Position numbers and translations under genes: made by a program. The notes under the pieces were generated by a model, which saw only the letters and a program-made list of their open reading frames with translations, did not search any database and was not told where the DNA came from. A stretch of 64,000 nt of DNA from assembly GCF_027409185.1 (NCBI RefSeq), contig NC_084475.1, forward strand, positions 17,628,130-17,692,129, given 5' to 3'. The stretch's first letter is position 1, and every line of letters begins with the position of its first letter. Positions 13,062 to 24,169 of this stretch are shown here, one piece after another. Source of the stretch: Cynocephalus volans. Taxonomy: Eukaryota > Chordata > Mammalia > Dermoptera > Cynocephalidae.

Positions 13062-13102
13062 GGGATGGATGGATGGATGCATGGACGGATGGATGGATGG
13101 AT
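13062..13102. repeat. (GGAT)n microsatellite
   Basis: ggatggatggatggatgcat-ggacggatggatggatggat: ten near-perfect tetranucleotide units. Confidence 0.93.
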
Positions 13103-13724
13103 TCTGCAAGAGCCAGGGTGGGTGTCAGATGGTGGAGGCTGCAGGGAGGTGTGTGGGTCTAGCCTGGTCCCTTGTCCCACTGTCGGTGGGGATAGCCTCT
13201 GCTGGGCTAGCGTGGGATGTCCCTGCAGCTATCTGAGAGATGGCTATGTGGCATTGCCCAGCCGGGACACACTCAGAGCCTGGTGATCTGCCACTCCTGT
13301 GGCTGTTCCTCCCGGCAGCCTTGTGGGCCTTCTTGGCTTAGCACCTCAGCAAATCTCCTCGAGTTAGGACCTGCCTACTATAAGCCTCTCCAAAGAGCAG
13401 GTGCTGGGCCAAGGGGTGTGCATGGGTGGAGGCAGCGCATGCAACATGGGGCTGTGCTAATCTGGGGCTCTGTTCTCCTCCCCTCCTAGGCTGGGAGGAG
13501 AGAACAGCTCGCCACCACCTTCCCCAAATCCAGCCCTGGGAGCGAAGGGGGCTGGGTCAGGGCTGCCCCCCATGATACAGACTCCGGCGTAGGGAAACCC
13601 CTGTTCATAAAATAGGTAGACATGGTGACAGGAGGGGCTGGCTTGCACCTGGCTGGGTGCCAGCCCCTTTCTCCACCCAGCTGATAGTCACAGCCGCGAG
13701 GCACACTTGAACTGAGCCCAGGCT
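13103..13724 (+). other. Intron, nothing recognised
   Basis: GC-rich intron between a microsatellite and a MIR. No feature was seen. Confidence 0.45.
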
Positions 13725-13905
13725 TTGGTGTCTGATGGACTTGGGTTTGTTTTGGGCTTAACTCCCAGTAGCTGTGTGGCCTGGGGCAAGTTACTCAACC
13801 CAGCTGAGACTCAGCTTTCTTATCTGCAAAATGGGAGTAGTGATGGTTGGGGGTAGAATGTGTGTAGAGGGTTTGGCCCAGTGCCTGGACAGTGGCCAGC
13901 AGCCA
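13725..13905 (+). mobile_element. MIR SINE
   Basis: Well-preserved sense MIR: agtagctgtgtggcctgggg-caagttactcaacccagctg-agactcagctttcttatctg-caaaatgggagtagtgatgg, then tttggcccagtgcctggaca. It lies about 200 bp upstream of the v1 exon. Confidence 0.85.
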
Positions 13906-14079
13906 GATGGCAGTGGCTGTCACTCCAAGGTATAGGTGGCTGCTGCTCTGGGGTTACCTGGGAGGACAAGAGCCAATGACCACAGAAGGGCCCCGTTTCT
14001 GGTTCTTGGAGCCCTGGCAGGTGCAGAGGTGAGGACTTGCCCAGTGTTAGCTATCCATCAGGAGAGAGAGCCCAGTGTC

Positions 14080-14113
14080 CTCCTGTGACCTTTGCCTTTG
14101 TCTCTGTCTTTAG
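14080..14113 (+). promoter_or_regulatory. SEPTIN9: Splice acceptor of the SEPTIN9 v1 exon
   Basis: A strong 3' splice site. A possible branch point lies in ctgtgac, with the branch A near 14088, about 25 nt before the AG. A continuous pyrimidine tract (tttgcctttgtctctgtctt) follows, then tag ending at 14113. Confidence 0.85.
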
Positions 14114-14170
14114 GAGTCACACAGACATCCAGCAGCCGTCTCCGGAGGCTTGGCGACCCGACTGGCCCAG
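14114..14170 (+). CDS. SEPTIN9: SEPTIN9 coding exon specific to the long isoform (v1, isoform a)
   Basis: SEPTIN9 is a filament-forming septin GTPase that works with other septins, actin and microtubules. This exon belongs to the variable N-terminus, upstream of the GTPase domain. It is 57 bp long, flanked by a strong acceptor and a consensus donor (cccag|gtaagt). Read with two bases completing a split Gly codon and one base left over, it gives VTQTSSSRLRRLGDPTGP. Human isoform a, as I recall it, reads GTRTSSGRLRRLGDSSGP here: same length, 13 of 18 identical, with the basic RLRRLGD core intact. The leftover G would complete the Ala codon of the shared exon starting ALKRSF. The other two frames are also open, but neither matches anything I know. 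The preceding exon (MKKSYSG) and the shared exon lie outside the window. The main uncertainty is that the human sequence is recalled, not aligned. Confidence 0.92.
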
Positions 14171-15144
14171 GTAAGTGGCTCGTTCTGCCTGGCCCCCTTT
14201 GCTCTTCTGGGCCAGGCTTGAGTCCCCACCTGGCCTTCCTAGGGGAGTGGTGCCACTTGCCCATTGCCCAGGGTGATGCTGTCTTTGATGGCGCTGGAGG
14301 CAGGCAGCTTCCAGGCCTGTCGGCACAGCTCTGCCAGGGATGATCGTCGTGGGAGTGGGGGCCACCCACCTGTCTACAGGTAGCTACCCCCAGGCTCAGG
14401 GAAGACTGGTGCATGCAGGACAGAGGAGAGAGTGGGTGGTGGAGACTGCAGAGCAGCCCTAGGTTGAGATGCTGAGGGGACGGGTGTGCCGTGGAACAGT
14501 GGCTTTGACTGTGGGCTGCTCTGTGCCGGTTCAGTGTCCGTGGACCCCCATGCTGGCTCCCTGCAGCCTTGCAGGATTCAAGGTGCTCCTGGTGATGGAA
14601 CAAATATGGCTGATGTTATCCAGGATTAAATAAGTGGACTCCTGGTGGTGGTCACCATGCCATTCTCTCTGTTTTTTCCATGTGTTTGAAAATTTTTTGC
14701 GATAACCATGGGAGGGGAAAGAAAGACACTCTCCCAATCTGAGCTCTGGGCCCATCTGGGGCAGTAGTTACAGCTCATAGGCTTGGAAGGGACTCTACCA
14801 ACCAGGGGGTCCAGCCTGGGCAGGGGAGTGGGATGGGGGTGTCGGGGTTCTGCCTCTCTCCCTTGGGAGCCAGGAGCTTAGTTCATGCATCTTCTCCCCA
14901 CTGGACGTCTCCAGTCTCCCAGAAGTGACCCAAGAGTGGCTGTGACAGGTTCCTCTGTTCTTGGGAGCCCACCTTGCTCCTTGGCTGTTACTTCCAGCAA
15001 TGAGGCTGGGGGATGGTGCTTATTCTGGAGTCCTCTATTCGGAGAGGACGTTGGGGCACAGAGATGAAGGGACTTGCCCACCCCAGGAGATGAGAGACTC
15101 TGAGAAGAGCCGAGGTGGGTGTACATCTGCATGTATGTGTTGGT
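14171..15144 (+). other. Intron after the v1 exon
   Basis: It begins with the donor gtaagtggct. The rest is GC-rich intron. About 15030-15110 vaguely resembles an antisense MIR (agaggacgttggggcacaga). No further exon was seen. Confidence 0.5.
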
Positions 15145-15300
15145 GACCAACTGGGTGCCAGACCCCGGGCTGAACAGAAGGGGCTTATGGTGGCAGAACA
15201 GGCAGGGGCTGTGCCTTCATGGGGCAGCTGTTCTAGAGGAGGAGACAGAAATTACAGAAGGACATTGAGAGAAACATACACATAGATTGTCTGTGAGTCA
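15145..15300 (-). mobile_element. L2 fragment, antisense
   Basis: Antisense L2 pattern: gggtgccagaccccgggctg-a, then tgccttcatggggcagctgt-tctagaggaggagaca. Strongly diverged. Confidence 0.5.
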
Positions 15301-15424
15301 GAACTGTCTTCAGACCCAGGCAAGGCTGGCCTGCTGAGGTCCCCCAGCCATCTCCTTGTTCCAGGACAGAGAGCCCACGGGGCAAGGAATGGCCCACCTG
15401 GAGCCCACACCCCACCTTCTAGCC

Positions 15425-15660
15425 CAGCCCTGTCCAGTAGAACTTTCTAGGATGGTGGAGGTGCTCTGTATCTGCACTGTCCAGCATGTACCCACTGGCT
15501 GCATGTGTCCATTGCACACTCGAAATATTAATTTTTAGGTTTATTTTATTCATTCATTCATTTGCATAGGATTATATAATTCATTTCTTTTAAATTAATT
15601 TCTACTTAATACTGACATGTGGCTAGTGGCTATGAAATTGGACAGTTCTAGACCCTGCTG
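15425..15660. mobile_element. hAT-type non-autonomous DNA transposon
   Basis: Terminal regions are inverted versions of one another. The left end is ccctgtccagtagaactttc-tagg and the right end is acatgtggctagtggctatg-aaattggacagttctaga, with an AT-rich middle. The gccacatgtggctagtggct signature marks a mammalian-wide hAT-Charlie-type family; I leave the family symbol open. The copy at 19428 shares the signature. Confidence 0.7.
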
Positions 15661-16830
15661 CTACCTGGGACTCCAGAATCCTGTACCCAAAATGTTCCTG
15701 AGCCTCCTTCCAGGACCAGCATTAACCTCTTCCTAGGTCCATCCTCCAGGGGTGGACACAGTGCCAGGGGGCTGTGCAGACCCAGGCCTGTGAGATGGCC
15801 AAGGGTGGCTCTTTTCAGGGAGTGGGGGTGGCACAGATGGCGTGTGCATAGCAGGTGGGAGTTGTGGGGTGGCGTGTGGACGTGCAGGCAGACTGCGATG
15901 TCCACATGGGTGCGTGTGAGGCGCCTTGCAGTACAGGATGTGACTGGCAGTGGGAAGAGAAGGGTGATGCCTCAGCTGCAAGCCTCTAGGGGGCTGAATG
16001 ATTCAGCTCCCATGGTTAAGAGGAGCTCCGCCTGCCACAGCCACGTTGGGCCGCTAACCATTGGAAAGCCCAGCCACCGTTGTGCTTATGGGAGAGTTTT
16101 CTCTGGGGCCCTCTGCCTGTGCAGCTTCTGCCTCTCCATCTCCCTCCCTCTCCCAGGCCAGCCGTGGGTGGGGATGAGCCCGAGGGGCCCCAGAGCTTTG
16201 GGGGGTGAGGTCTTAGGAGGTTGGCACCCTGGGCCGCCCGGACGCAGCCTCCTTCTGGCCGCTCCTTCCCTGTGCTCAGACTGGCCAGTTCTGTGCCGTC
16301 AGCACTTGGCAGCCATGACCACAGCTCGGCTTGGAAGCCTAAGGCATAATTTGCCAAAGCCCAAAGCTGCAAGCCAGTGATCTGGGTTTCGCAGAGGATG
16401 CCTGCTGACACACGAAATCCCTTCTTTGCGGGCCTCCGCGGGCTCCGCCTGAGACACCCTTTCCTGTCCTCTTGGCTTCTGTCTCTGTCCCCTGCCTCCT
16501 GGCTGCTAAGACCTCAGCCCAGGGAGGGGCTCTTTCCTGGACCTCCAGCCTCTTGGGCTTCCCAGTCCCAAATCCCCATTTGGAGTTGCTGGCCACCTTC
16601 CTCACCTCCCAGGCCTTCTCCTTTGTCACACTCTCTGGCTGATCTGCTGAGTCTGGGACTCTGCTCCCATCTCCTCCCCAAGGGGCAAAGGGCCACACCA
16701 CGGTGCTTCCTTGTTTATTTTAGGTTCTTCATGAGGCTGTGTTTGGGACTAGGCCAGGGATGGCCATTGCTGGCATGAGCCACAGTCCCTCAGCTCAAAT
16801 GACACCCATGGTTGGTGTCTTTCTGCTCTT
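15661..16830 (+). other. Intron, nothing recognised
   Basis: GC-rich intron. No exon or repeat family was recognised. Long open frames here (up to 196 codons) have no similarity I know and fit GC-rich chance. Confidence 0.5.
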
Positions 16831-17345
16831 TTTAAAAAAATGGAATTGTTGGGCATATAAACAATGTAAATAATAAAACAACAAAACTCCTATGTACCTA
16901 CCATCCCACTTAAGAAATGGGTGACCCTCTGCACTCCACCCCACCCTGCTCTGCCACGATGACCACTCCTCTGAATTTAGATCTGGTCCTTGTGAGGCAT
17001 GTGTGTGCTGTGTGGTCGTACGTCTCCAAACAACCTGTCTCATCTCGTGTACCCTCAACATTGCATGAGTCGTACCCTGCTGGAGTGGGCAGCTGCTCTC
17101 GGCCTGTTCACACAGCGTGATGGCTTTGAGATTTATCCATGTAGAGCCTGTAGCGTGGCTCATTTGTCTTGACCACCAGTGTGCATTCCTTTGTGTGGCA
17201 GGCAGAGTTTGTGCACCCCGTGACCTGATGGTGGACTTTGGTGGAGGGTTTTCTCTGTGACAAATGCTGCTGGGAACATTCTTGCCTGTGTCCCGTCTAC
17301 ACGTGTGTCTCCTTGGGGGGAGTTGCGGGCTACTCGGATACCCAC
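16831..17345 (-). mobile_element. L1M/HAL1-type LINE 3' remnant, antisense
   Basis: It has the order of an antisense old-L1 3' end: gttgggcatataaacaatgt-aaataataaaacaacaaaac-tcctatgtacctaccatccc, gatttatccatgtagagcct, a ctggtggac-like block, and aaatgctgctgggaacattc-ttgcctgtg. Diverged and non-coding. Confidence 0.7.
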
Positions 17346-17663
17346 CTCAGCCCTGCTAGATGTCATCAAAGCGCCCTTCCGGTGTGTCTTCCCACGCTCT
17401 CCCACTGTCTGTGCCTCCAGCAGCCCCCTCGGGGCAGCCGCGTCCCAGACCGCAGCCTCAGCCGACCTTTGCTCTGGTTCCCACGGTGCATTCAGCGTTT
17501 CCCCTTCGTTGTTCCAGAGCTTCCCTACCTCCAGCCCTTGGCTGGGATCCCTGGAGCCTGCTCCTCCTGCCCTGACATCCGGTGTGATGCTGGGTCCTGC
17601 TTTTCTTCCTTCCAGTACCCCTGGGGTTTGTAGCCTCATCCCAGCCCCGCCAGCATCCTCTCT
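17346..17663 (+). other. Intron, nothing recognised
   Basis: C-rich stretch between an L1 remnant and an MLT1 LTR. No feature was seen. Confidence 0.45.
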
Positions 17664-18070
17664 ACATGCTCAACAGAATCCCCCCAAATTCAGGTCCGTC
17701 CATGACCTCAGCAGGTGACCTGATTTGGAAATAGGGTCTTTGCACATGTAATTAGCTAAGGATCTTGAGATGAGATTTTCTTGAATTAGGGTAGGCCCTA
17801 AATCCGAAGACTGATGTCCCTATAAGAAGCAGAGGGCACAGAGCGGAGGGGACCACGTGAAGACGGAGGCAGAGACTGGAGTGACGCCACAAGCCAGGGA
17901 ACACCTGGGAAGAGGCAGGAAGGACCCTTCCCTGGAGCTTCAGAGGGAGGGGGCCCTGCCACACCTCAATTTTGGACTTCTGGCCTCCAGAACTGTGAGA
18001 GAATCAAGTTCTGTTGCTTTAAGCCCCCAGTTTATGGCACTTTGTTAAAGCAGCCACAGGAAACGCATAC
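17664..18070 (+). mobile_element. MLT1-type MaLR LTR
   Basis: Sense LTR with aatccccccaaattcaggtc, ggtgacctgatttggaaata-gggtctttgca, ggccctaaatccgaagactg, gtccctataagaagcagagg, ttttggacttctggcctcca-gaactgtgagagaat and ttctgttgctttaagccccc. The 5' terminus is worn. Confidence 0.87.
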
Positions 18071-18229
18071 ATCTCCCACCTGGCTGTTGGAGGACACCCA
18101 GCCACAGCAGCTCTCCCTGAAACATCACTGTCCCGGTGTCTCTGCCCTCACGGGGGACACCTATACACCCTCACCTTCTTCTCCCACTCATACAGCCCTT
18201 CTTTAAGGAGGGCTGCCCAGTCCAGGCCC

Positions 18230-18400
18230 GTGAGTTCTCAGCTGGACATCTGGCTGTAACTCTCTTTATCTGCCACTGTCTCCAGCAGATGGTGAGTGCT
18301 GGAAGTGTGGGGCCCATCAATCTCACTCTGCTATTTCCCCAGGGCACCGTGCCTGCCTCAGTGCACTAAGTAGCTGCTCAGTAAATGCGTGCCAGACGCC
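18230..18400 (+). mobile_element. L2 3' fragment
   Basis: Sense L2 tail ending ccccagggcaccgtgcctgc-ctcagtgcactaagtagctg-ctcagtaaatgcgtgcc. Confidence 0.6.
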
Positions 18401-18790
18401 TAGACACCCTGTGCCAGGCCACAGGGACAAAGTGTGCAGTGTGAGGGGAGCTGGTGGAGGAAGAGACGCCAGAATCTTTGCTGTCCAAGGACCTTGACCC
18501 TGGCTCCCTGGGGCCTCCAGCCTGTCATTTTCTCTCCTATCCATGGACACCTGCTCCTCCTGGTTCTCTGAGGTCTCAGCCTTGCTACCCACCCAGGGAC
18601 TCAAGCAAGAAGTGTCAGTGTCAATCTTGACCTCCCCAGTTCCCCAGGTCATCAGGTTGCCAAGATCTCCTTAACTTGCCCTTCTCCCAGGTGTCCCCTG
18701 GATGAGCTGCCCATGGTCTTGGCTATGCCTTTGGACCTGTGGGTTCCCCTGTCCCCACCCCATCTCCCCACTGCAGGCTCCTCCCCATCC
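18401..18790 (+). other. Intron, nothing recognised
   Basis: No feature was seen in this stretch. Confidence 0.45.
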
Positions 18791-18794
18791 ATAG

Positions 18795-18930
18795 TCACCA
18801 TTCAGTGGGTGTTTACCAAGTCTCTCCTCTGTGCTAGGGGCTGTTTTATAGGATCCCTCCACAAAATTGTTTGCAGCAGACCTGGCCACCATCCTTTTAC
18901 TTACAGAGGCCTTGTTTCCCTTTCCCTCCA
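18795..18930 (-). mobile_element. MIR/L2 fragment, antisense
   Basis: cattcagtgggtgtttacca-agtctctcctctgtgctagg-ggctgttttataggatccct followed by cttttacttacagaggcctt looks like an antisense MIR or L2 tail. Confidence 0.5.
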
Positions 18931-19184
18931 AATAAACTACAACTCCTAAGTAGGGGGTTCATGCCATTTCCCAGCCTGGCCCCCACTCCCCTTTCCAGCC
19001 AAGTACCCTGGCCTCCCTGGAGGCGCCGCTGCTCCGGAACCAGCCCCGCACCTTCTCACCTCTGAAGGCACACTCTTTGGAAAGCATACTCTTTCATGTT
19101 TCTGGGCCCAGCTGGGATCCAGGATGACTTCGACTGACTTGTCACATCCCCTGTAGCAGGTTGGCCTTGGTGATTTCGGTACCA

Positions 19185-19258
19185 TAGACTGAAACCGTGG
19201 CTGGGATGCTCTCCTGGCACATAGCAGGCAGTCAGTAAATATTGTTGAACTTGATAGG
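19185..19258 (+). mobile_element. L2 3' tail
   Basis: ctcctggcacatagcaggca-gtcagtaaatattgttgaac is a sense L2 3' end. Confidence 0.65.
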
Positions 19259-19427
19259 AGAAGCTTGGAGGAATCAGCCAAAAAACTGCTTTAAAATAGG
19301 AACGTCAGCCTTCTTCTGCCTCGGCTAAAGACTAGCTTTTCTCTTTGTTTGCCTTCTGAGGAAGAAACTTATGGAGAATGCAATGTCTCCAGGGAGGAGG
19401 AGAGGGAGATTAAAAGGGTCTGGATAA

Positions 19428-19612
19428 CATGGTAGCCACCAGGCACTCGTGGTTATTTATATTTTAATTATTTAACAGATATGAGAAACCCCATTGCTCA
19501 GGAGCACTGCCACATGGCAAGCGCCCTCTAGCCACATGTGCCTACCATATTGAACATGGCAAATATAGAACATTTACATCATTGCAGAAAGTTCTATGAG
19601 GTGGCACCTGTT
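19428..19612. mobile_element. hAT-type DNA-transposon fragment
   Basis: It contains the family signature ccctctagccacatgtgcct-accatattgaacatggcaaa and ends in gaaagttctatgaggtggca. Same family as the element at 15425, in a different state of decay. Confidence 0.65.
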
Positions 19613-19647
19613 TGGATAATCTATGTGTTGGGTCCTTAAATTCATTG

Positions 19648-19790
19648 TTCATCCAGCATACATTTATTGGACACCTAATAGGCAGGTAGAATGTGTAGCT
19701 CCCAGTGGGAAGTCAAAGACACCAGGTCTTGGGGGAGTTTACAGGCTGCTGGGGAGGCTCCTGGGGCAAACTCTGCAAAGGACCTTGGCC
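19648..19790 (-). mobile_element. L2 fragment, antisense
   Basis: catacatttattggacacct-aataggcaggtagaatg followed by caggtcttgggggagtttac-aggctgctggggagg: antisense L2 tail. Confidence 0.6.
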
Positions 19791-22035
19791 TCTATACCCC
19801 CAGATCGCCCTTGCTCTGCACAGGCAGTCGGGGGCCCCCTTTTGGAAAAAACTGCCAGCTCTGGATCCAGTCAGGCTGCAGCCTGGGACGGATGGCTGAG
19901 CGTGAGGGCTGTTAGCAGTGGAATTCGGCCCCGTCTGGGCTGCTTTTCCCCGTTGTCTTGGTTTTCTTCCACACCGACCTGGAAGGACTCCCGAAGCAAC
20001 AGGCTGGCCCAGGCCACTTGCACCAGTTTCCCCTGCAGTAGCCCCAAGGGCAGAGAGTAGCTGGATTGTATTTACTTAGGAATAGCGAAACTTGCAGCCC
20101 AATAAAAAGTGGAGAGAAGATTCCGGGGAGGAATGCAGCCGGCCCCAGGCTGGGAATCCGTCTTGCTGTGGAGGCTGCGGGCAGCCCAGGTTGGGGCCGG
20201 CCTGGAGGGTCTCGGCCGGCTGCCTGCTCTGCTGGCAGGTACAGTAGCAGTGGCCGTGGCAGGGCAGAGGGAGGGGTCGGGAGATGGAGCTCCTTTATTT
20301 TTAATTCAGGGCAGTAAACTTCAGTGGGAGTCTGGAGATGAGCAGGAGATGAAGGGAAAAGTCACGTTTTAGAGTGAGAGGTTGTTGGTGCTAATAGTGG
20401 AGAATACACAAGTACCTGCATCCGGGGAGGGGGACATGGCGGGTGACAGAAGATCTGAGCCCAGAGTGTCAGAAAGTGTCCTTCCAGCCAGAGATTCTCC
20501 TCCTGGGACTCTTCCCCAGAATGTGCCCCAGGAGCAAGGTGTCCCCTGCTGCCCAGGTCAGAATCACCTGAAGCGCTTGCTCCTTTCCCTGGAGGGCTGG
20601 GCCAGCCCCAGGGCCTCCTGGCCATGTGTTGGGAGCTCAGGCCACCTTGAGGAATGCATGGCACCTTTTTGTCCCCTCTCAGCCAGGTGCTGGGGGATGA
20701 AGAGGTGCTTCGTGGAAAGGGACAGAGGCACTGGCTTCCCGGGTGGCATGCCTGGGGCAGCTGAACCGAATAAGTCTACTGGGTGCATTTGTGAAATTCG
20801 CTACCGGGCCTTGACCACAGCACCCAGCTGCTGTGAGAGGTGGCGAGGGGACGAGTGACCAATGCCTTTCATTTCTGCTCTATGTGGAAGTGGGGGCTCA
20901 GTATGCAGACGTTTTCAGTTTGGGGCACAGATTCCCACTGAGGAGGAAAATCAGAACCCAGAAGGCTCTGATGGCAGATTGTGTGCAAGAGCTGGGCCTC
21001 GTTCTGGGGCAGGAGAGGAGGGGAGGGGCAACCAGGGAGGGCGTCCTGGCAGAGGGGACATTTGACAGAGCCTCAAAAGAGAAACAGTTCCCCAGGCCCA
21101 GCTGGAGGGTGAAGAATGGTTGCCTAACTTCTTTCCACGAAATGCCCCGAGCAGATGCCAAGCAGCCTGAACACGGCCCTTCGTTCCTGTCTGTAGGCTC
21201 GGGCCTTCCTAAGCCAGGGTCTTTAGAGATAAGGCAGTCCTTGTTCCTCCTTCTGACCCTGTCTGTGCCCCCTGCTGCTTCCATGCACAGGGTCTGTGCC
21301 TGGTGAGCCCCACTCTGTGATTTGCAGGAGCTGTGAACTGGTGAAGATAGTGTCACAAAAAAGGTGGCCGGGGATATGCGGGTCACAGGCCTGTGGGGGT
21401 GAGGGACAGAGATGCTCCCCTGAGAACTGTCTGGAAGGGGCTGTTGGGTAATGGTGCCAGGATATGAGCAGGCTGGGGTGGCCAGAAGCTGGAGCTCGTG
21501 GGCAGACACAACCGGAGTTTCCCAATGCTGTGGCCCCGAGTGTCCTGACTCCCCAGGACAGCAGGCTCTGGTCCAATTTGGGAGAAGCTGGGTTAAACCA
21601 AGCCAGGCCCCCTCACCGCAGGACTTCTCAATGTATTTAATGTGCTAATGTGCCTCGTGAATCTAAGCCAGGGATAAAGTTTTACATAACCATGGAAACC
21701 TCTTCAGTGTGCCTCTGGAGGGGGCAGCCGCTGTGGGGAACCCACTTCGGGGACTGGGTCTGGACTGGCCTGAATGTTCACCATGAGCAGTGGGGGTTGG
21801 CCCCCCTTCTCCCCACCCCCCTTCTCTCCGGGCCCCGCCCCCCCATCCCCATCCCCTGGCCTGGCCTTAGCCCACCTCTGCACCCTGCCTCTGAGCCGGC
21901 TCATGACTAACGCAGGCCTGTCTTGGAGCCAATCGGTGCTGCCAGGTTTTTGGTTTCAAATTATCCCCTGCTTGGGCCAGAATGCTTGGATTTTTAGGCA
22001 TGGCTGGGAGATGGACCTTCAGCCAAACTATGCTG
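19791..22035 (+). other. Intron, mostly unassigned
   Basis: GC-rich intron. Positions 20960-21100 faintly resemble antisense L2. Positions 21780-21870 are strikingly C-rich, with a CCGCCC box near 21836. A CCAAT box lies at 21929-21933. No spliced exon was identified. Confidence 0.45.
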
Positions 22036-22043
22036 TATAAAAG
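22036..22043 (+). promoter_or_regulatory. TATA-box-like element
   Basis: tataaaag sits about 103 bp downstream of a CCAAT box, itself downstream of a C-rich stretch with a CCGCCC motif. It is followed about 30 bp later by a pyrimidine-rich ctcagcc that could serve as an initiator. The first ATG downstream opens only 12 codons. This may be chance or a minor alternative promoter inside SEPTIN9, 2.6 kb upstream of the v3 start codon. Confidence 0.3.
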
Positions 22044-22526
22044 CGAGGGTCACAGCTGTGCTCAGCCATTGCACCAACCACAGCAATGAAACCCAGAGCG
22101 TGCACAGCCCCGGCTTCTGCATGAGGCATCCAGGGTGGATGAGGCCACGCCGCCCTGCCCCTTGCCCTGGCTCACTCCCCCATTTCCACTGGTGGCCTGG
22201 GACTGTGGCCTTGTGGTCAAGGGCTGCCGCTGCGGGAGTCGGTGCTGGAGACTCTCCTGTGGGATTAATGGGGTTTCTTCTTTATACTTTTTCTGTAGAT
22301 TCTAAACTTAATACAGTGAACAGATATTACATGTATAATCAGAAAAACCAATAAGGAATATTTTTTCAAAATTGGAAAATAGGTTAAATAACCAAACTAA
22401 AACACCTTGGTGATTTCCAGCATTCTGAGTCAACAATTCTTAGTGGTTGGTTTAACATAATGTTGTAGAAAAAAATATAATAGAAAACAACTCCAGTGAA
22501 CATTGGCTCCTGAGTCTGTCCACGGT

Positions 22527-22992
22527 GCCTGCGTCAGTTTCCCATGGCTGCTGTAGCCAATTACCACAAACCAGGTGGGTTAGAACAACGTGAATGTATT
22601 CACTCACAGTTCCAGAGGCCAGAACCCAAAATCAGGATTGCTGGTGTGAAGTCATGGTGTGGAGGGCTCTAGGGGAGCCTCTGGTTCTTGCTTCTCCTGG
22701 CGTCTGGTGGCTCCAGGTGCTCCTTGGCTTGTGGCCGCATCACTCCACCTGTCAAGGCAGCATTGTCAGCTCTCTGTGCTCCATCCTCACCTGGTCTCCC
22801 CCCGTGTGTGTGAGATGTCCTTCTGCCTCCTTCTTATATGACACTCTGGGATTGCATTTAGGGCCCACCTGGATAACCCAGGATAATCTCTCCACCTCCA
22901 GATCCTTAATCACATTTGCAGAGACCCTTTTTCCAAATAAGATCATATTTACAGGTTCTAGGGATTAGGACGTGATACCTTTGGTGCCCGAG
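22527..22992 (-). mobile_element. MLT1-type MaLR LTR, antisense
   Basis: The plus strand shows the antisense LTR in order: gtcagtttcccatggctgct-gtagccaattaccacaaacc-aggtgggttagaacaacg, actcacagttccagaggcca-g, ccttcttatatgacactctg-gg and gagacccttt-ttccaaataagatcatattt-acaggttctagggattagga. Confidence 0.9.
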
Positions 22993-24169
22993 AGCCGTGG
23001 GCCCCCCTGCCTTGGCTGAGAAACTGTCCCCACCTTGCAGGCTGCCCTTTAGGGCTGGAAATTGTCCCCCCAAGAAGATGCCCTTGCTTGCTGTCTAGCA
23101 GGCTGCATTTGGGGTCCTGTCCTGGGCAGGGAGGGGATGGGGACTGTGGCCTAAAGTTGCATTTCAGGGCCTGTGACTCTGTCTTCTAGCTGAGAGCTGG
23201 CCGTGTGGGGCAGGGGTTGTGAACTCAGAGCCTGGGGTGTGGGGAGCGCAAATAATGAAAATGCGTGAAGGGGTCTTGGGGACCAGAGTAAACCGGAAAC
23301 TGTGTGTTTCGTCTGAAGGGGGCGGCAGTCTTCAGACTGGCCCGGGTGGCCCAGCAGGAAGGCTTCTCTGGTGTGGCTGTATGCCCTCCTTTTTTCAAGA
23401 AAAGCTGAAAATCTGGAGTTCCCAGGGAAATCGCCAGAGTTCGAAACGTTGGCACGAATACACATGTTCTTTAAACAGGGCCAGGCGAACAAAAGCTGTC
23501 TCTGTGTCAGGTTTGAATGAATCCTTGAGGGGATGCTAAAGAGCAGAGAGGACCCCTCACACCCTGGGCACCCACCCTGTAGCCTTCCCCACCCGCTCTG
23601 CTGAGTGCCTCGGCCCCTGCCTGGACTCTGACCAGGTGCTGGTGGGGACTGTCCAGGTTGCCAGGTGAGCAGCCCCTGGGGACCCCAGGTGAACAGCCAG
23701 ACAGGATGCAGCCCTGAGCCCCCAGCCCAGCCCTGTGTTCCCAGAGAGGCGCTGAGTCTGGGGAAATGGGCGGCAAGAAGACTCACGCCCTCCCAGGGGA
23801 CAGCGAGGGACTCACTGACTCATGAGTGTGTGGTTGGAATCTTCCAGGAAGTCCCCATTCCGTTCTCCCTCTCGGCCTGGGCGGGACAGCAGCTCTCTCT
23901 GTCTCCGCAGGCTAACGGGACGGGGTGACTTTGCAGGGATCATCCTAGGCAGGTGTTCCGGAACCTTCTCTCAGCCCGCCTGTCTGGGGCGTGGGGTAGA
24001 GGCTGGGCCGTGGAAGGCGAGGCAGGCGCACAGGAACTGGGCTTTTTAAACACTTAAAGCCAAGGAAATTGCAGCATCGTGGGACGAGGAAAATGAAAGA
24101 CTTTGGAAGTCGCCAGGAATTTGACTGTGAGTTGGTTTCCAAGAGGCTAAGTTAAGCATCTCCAAGTGG
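22993..24169 (+). other. Intron upstream of the v3 promoter region
   Basis: GC-rich. No repeat or exon was recognised. The last few hundred bases may include proximal promoter sequence for the v3 transcript. Confidence 0.4.

Noticed and set aside
1..14113. Search for the first v1 exon (MKKSYSG)
   Set aside because: No atgaagaag-type start followed by a donor in the right phase was seen, and no CpG-rich promoter, so it probably lies before the window.
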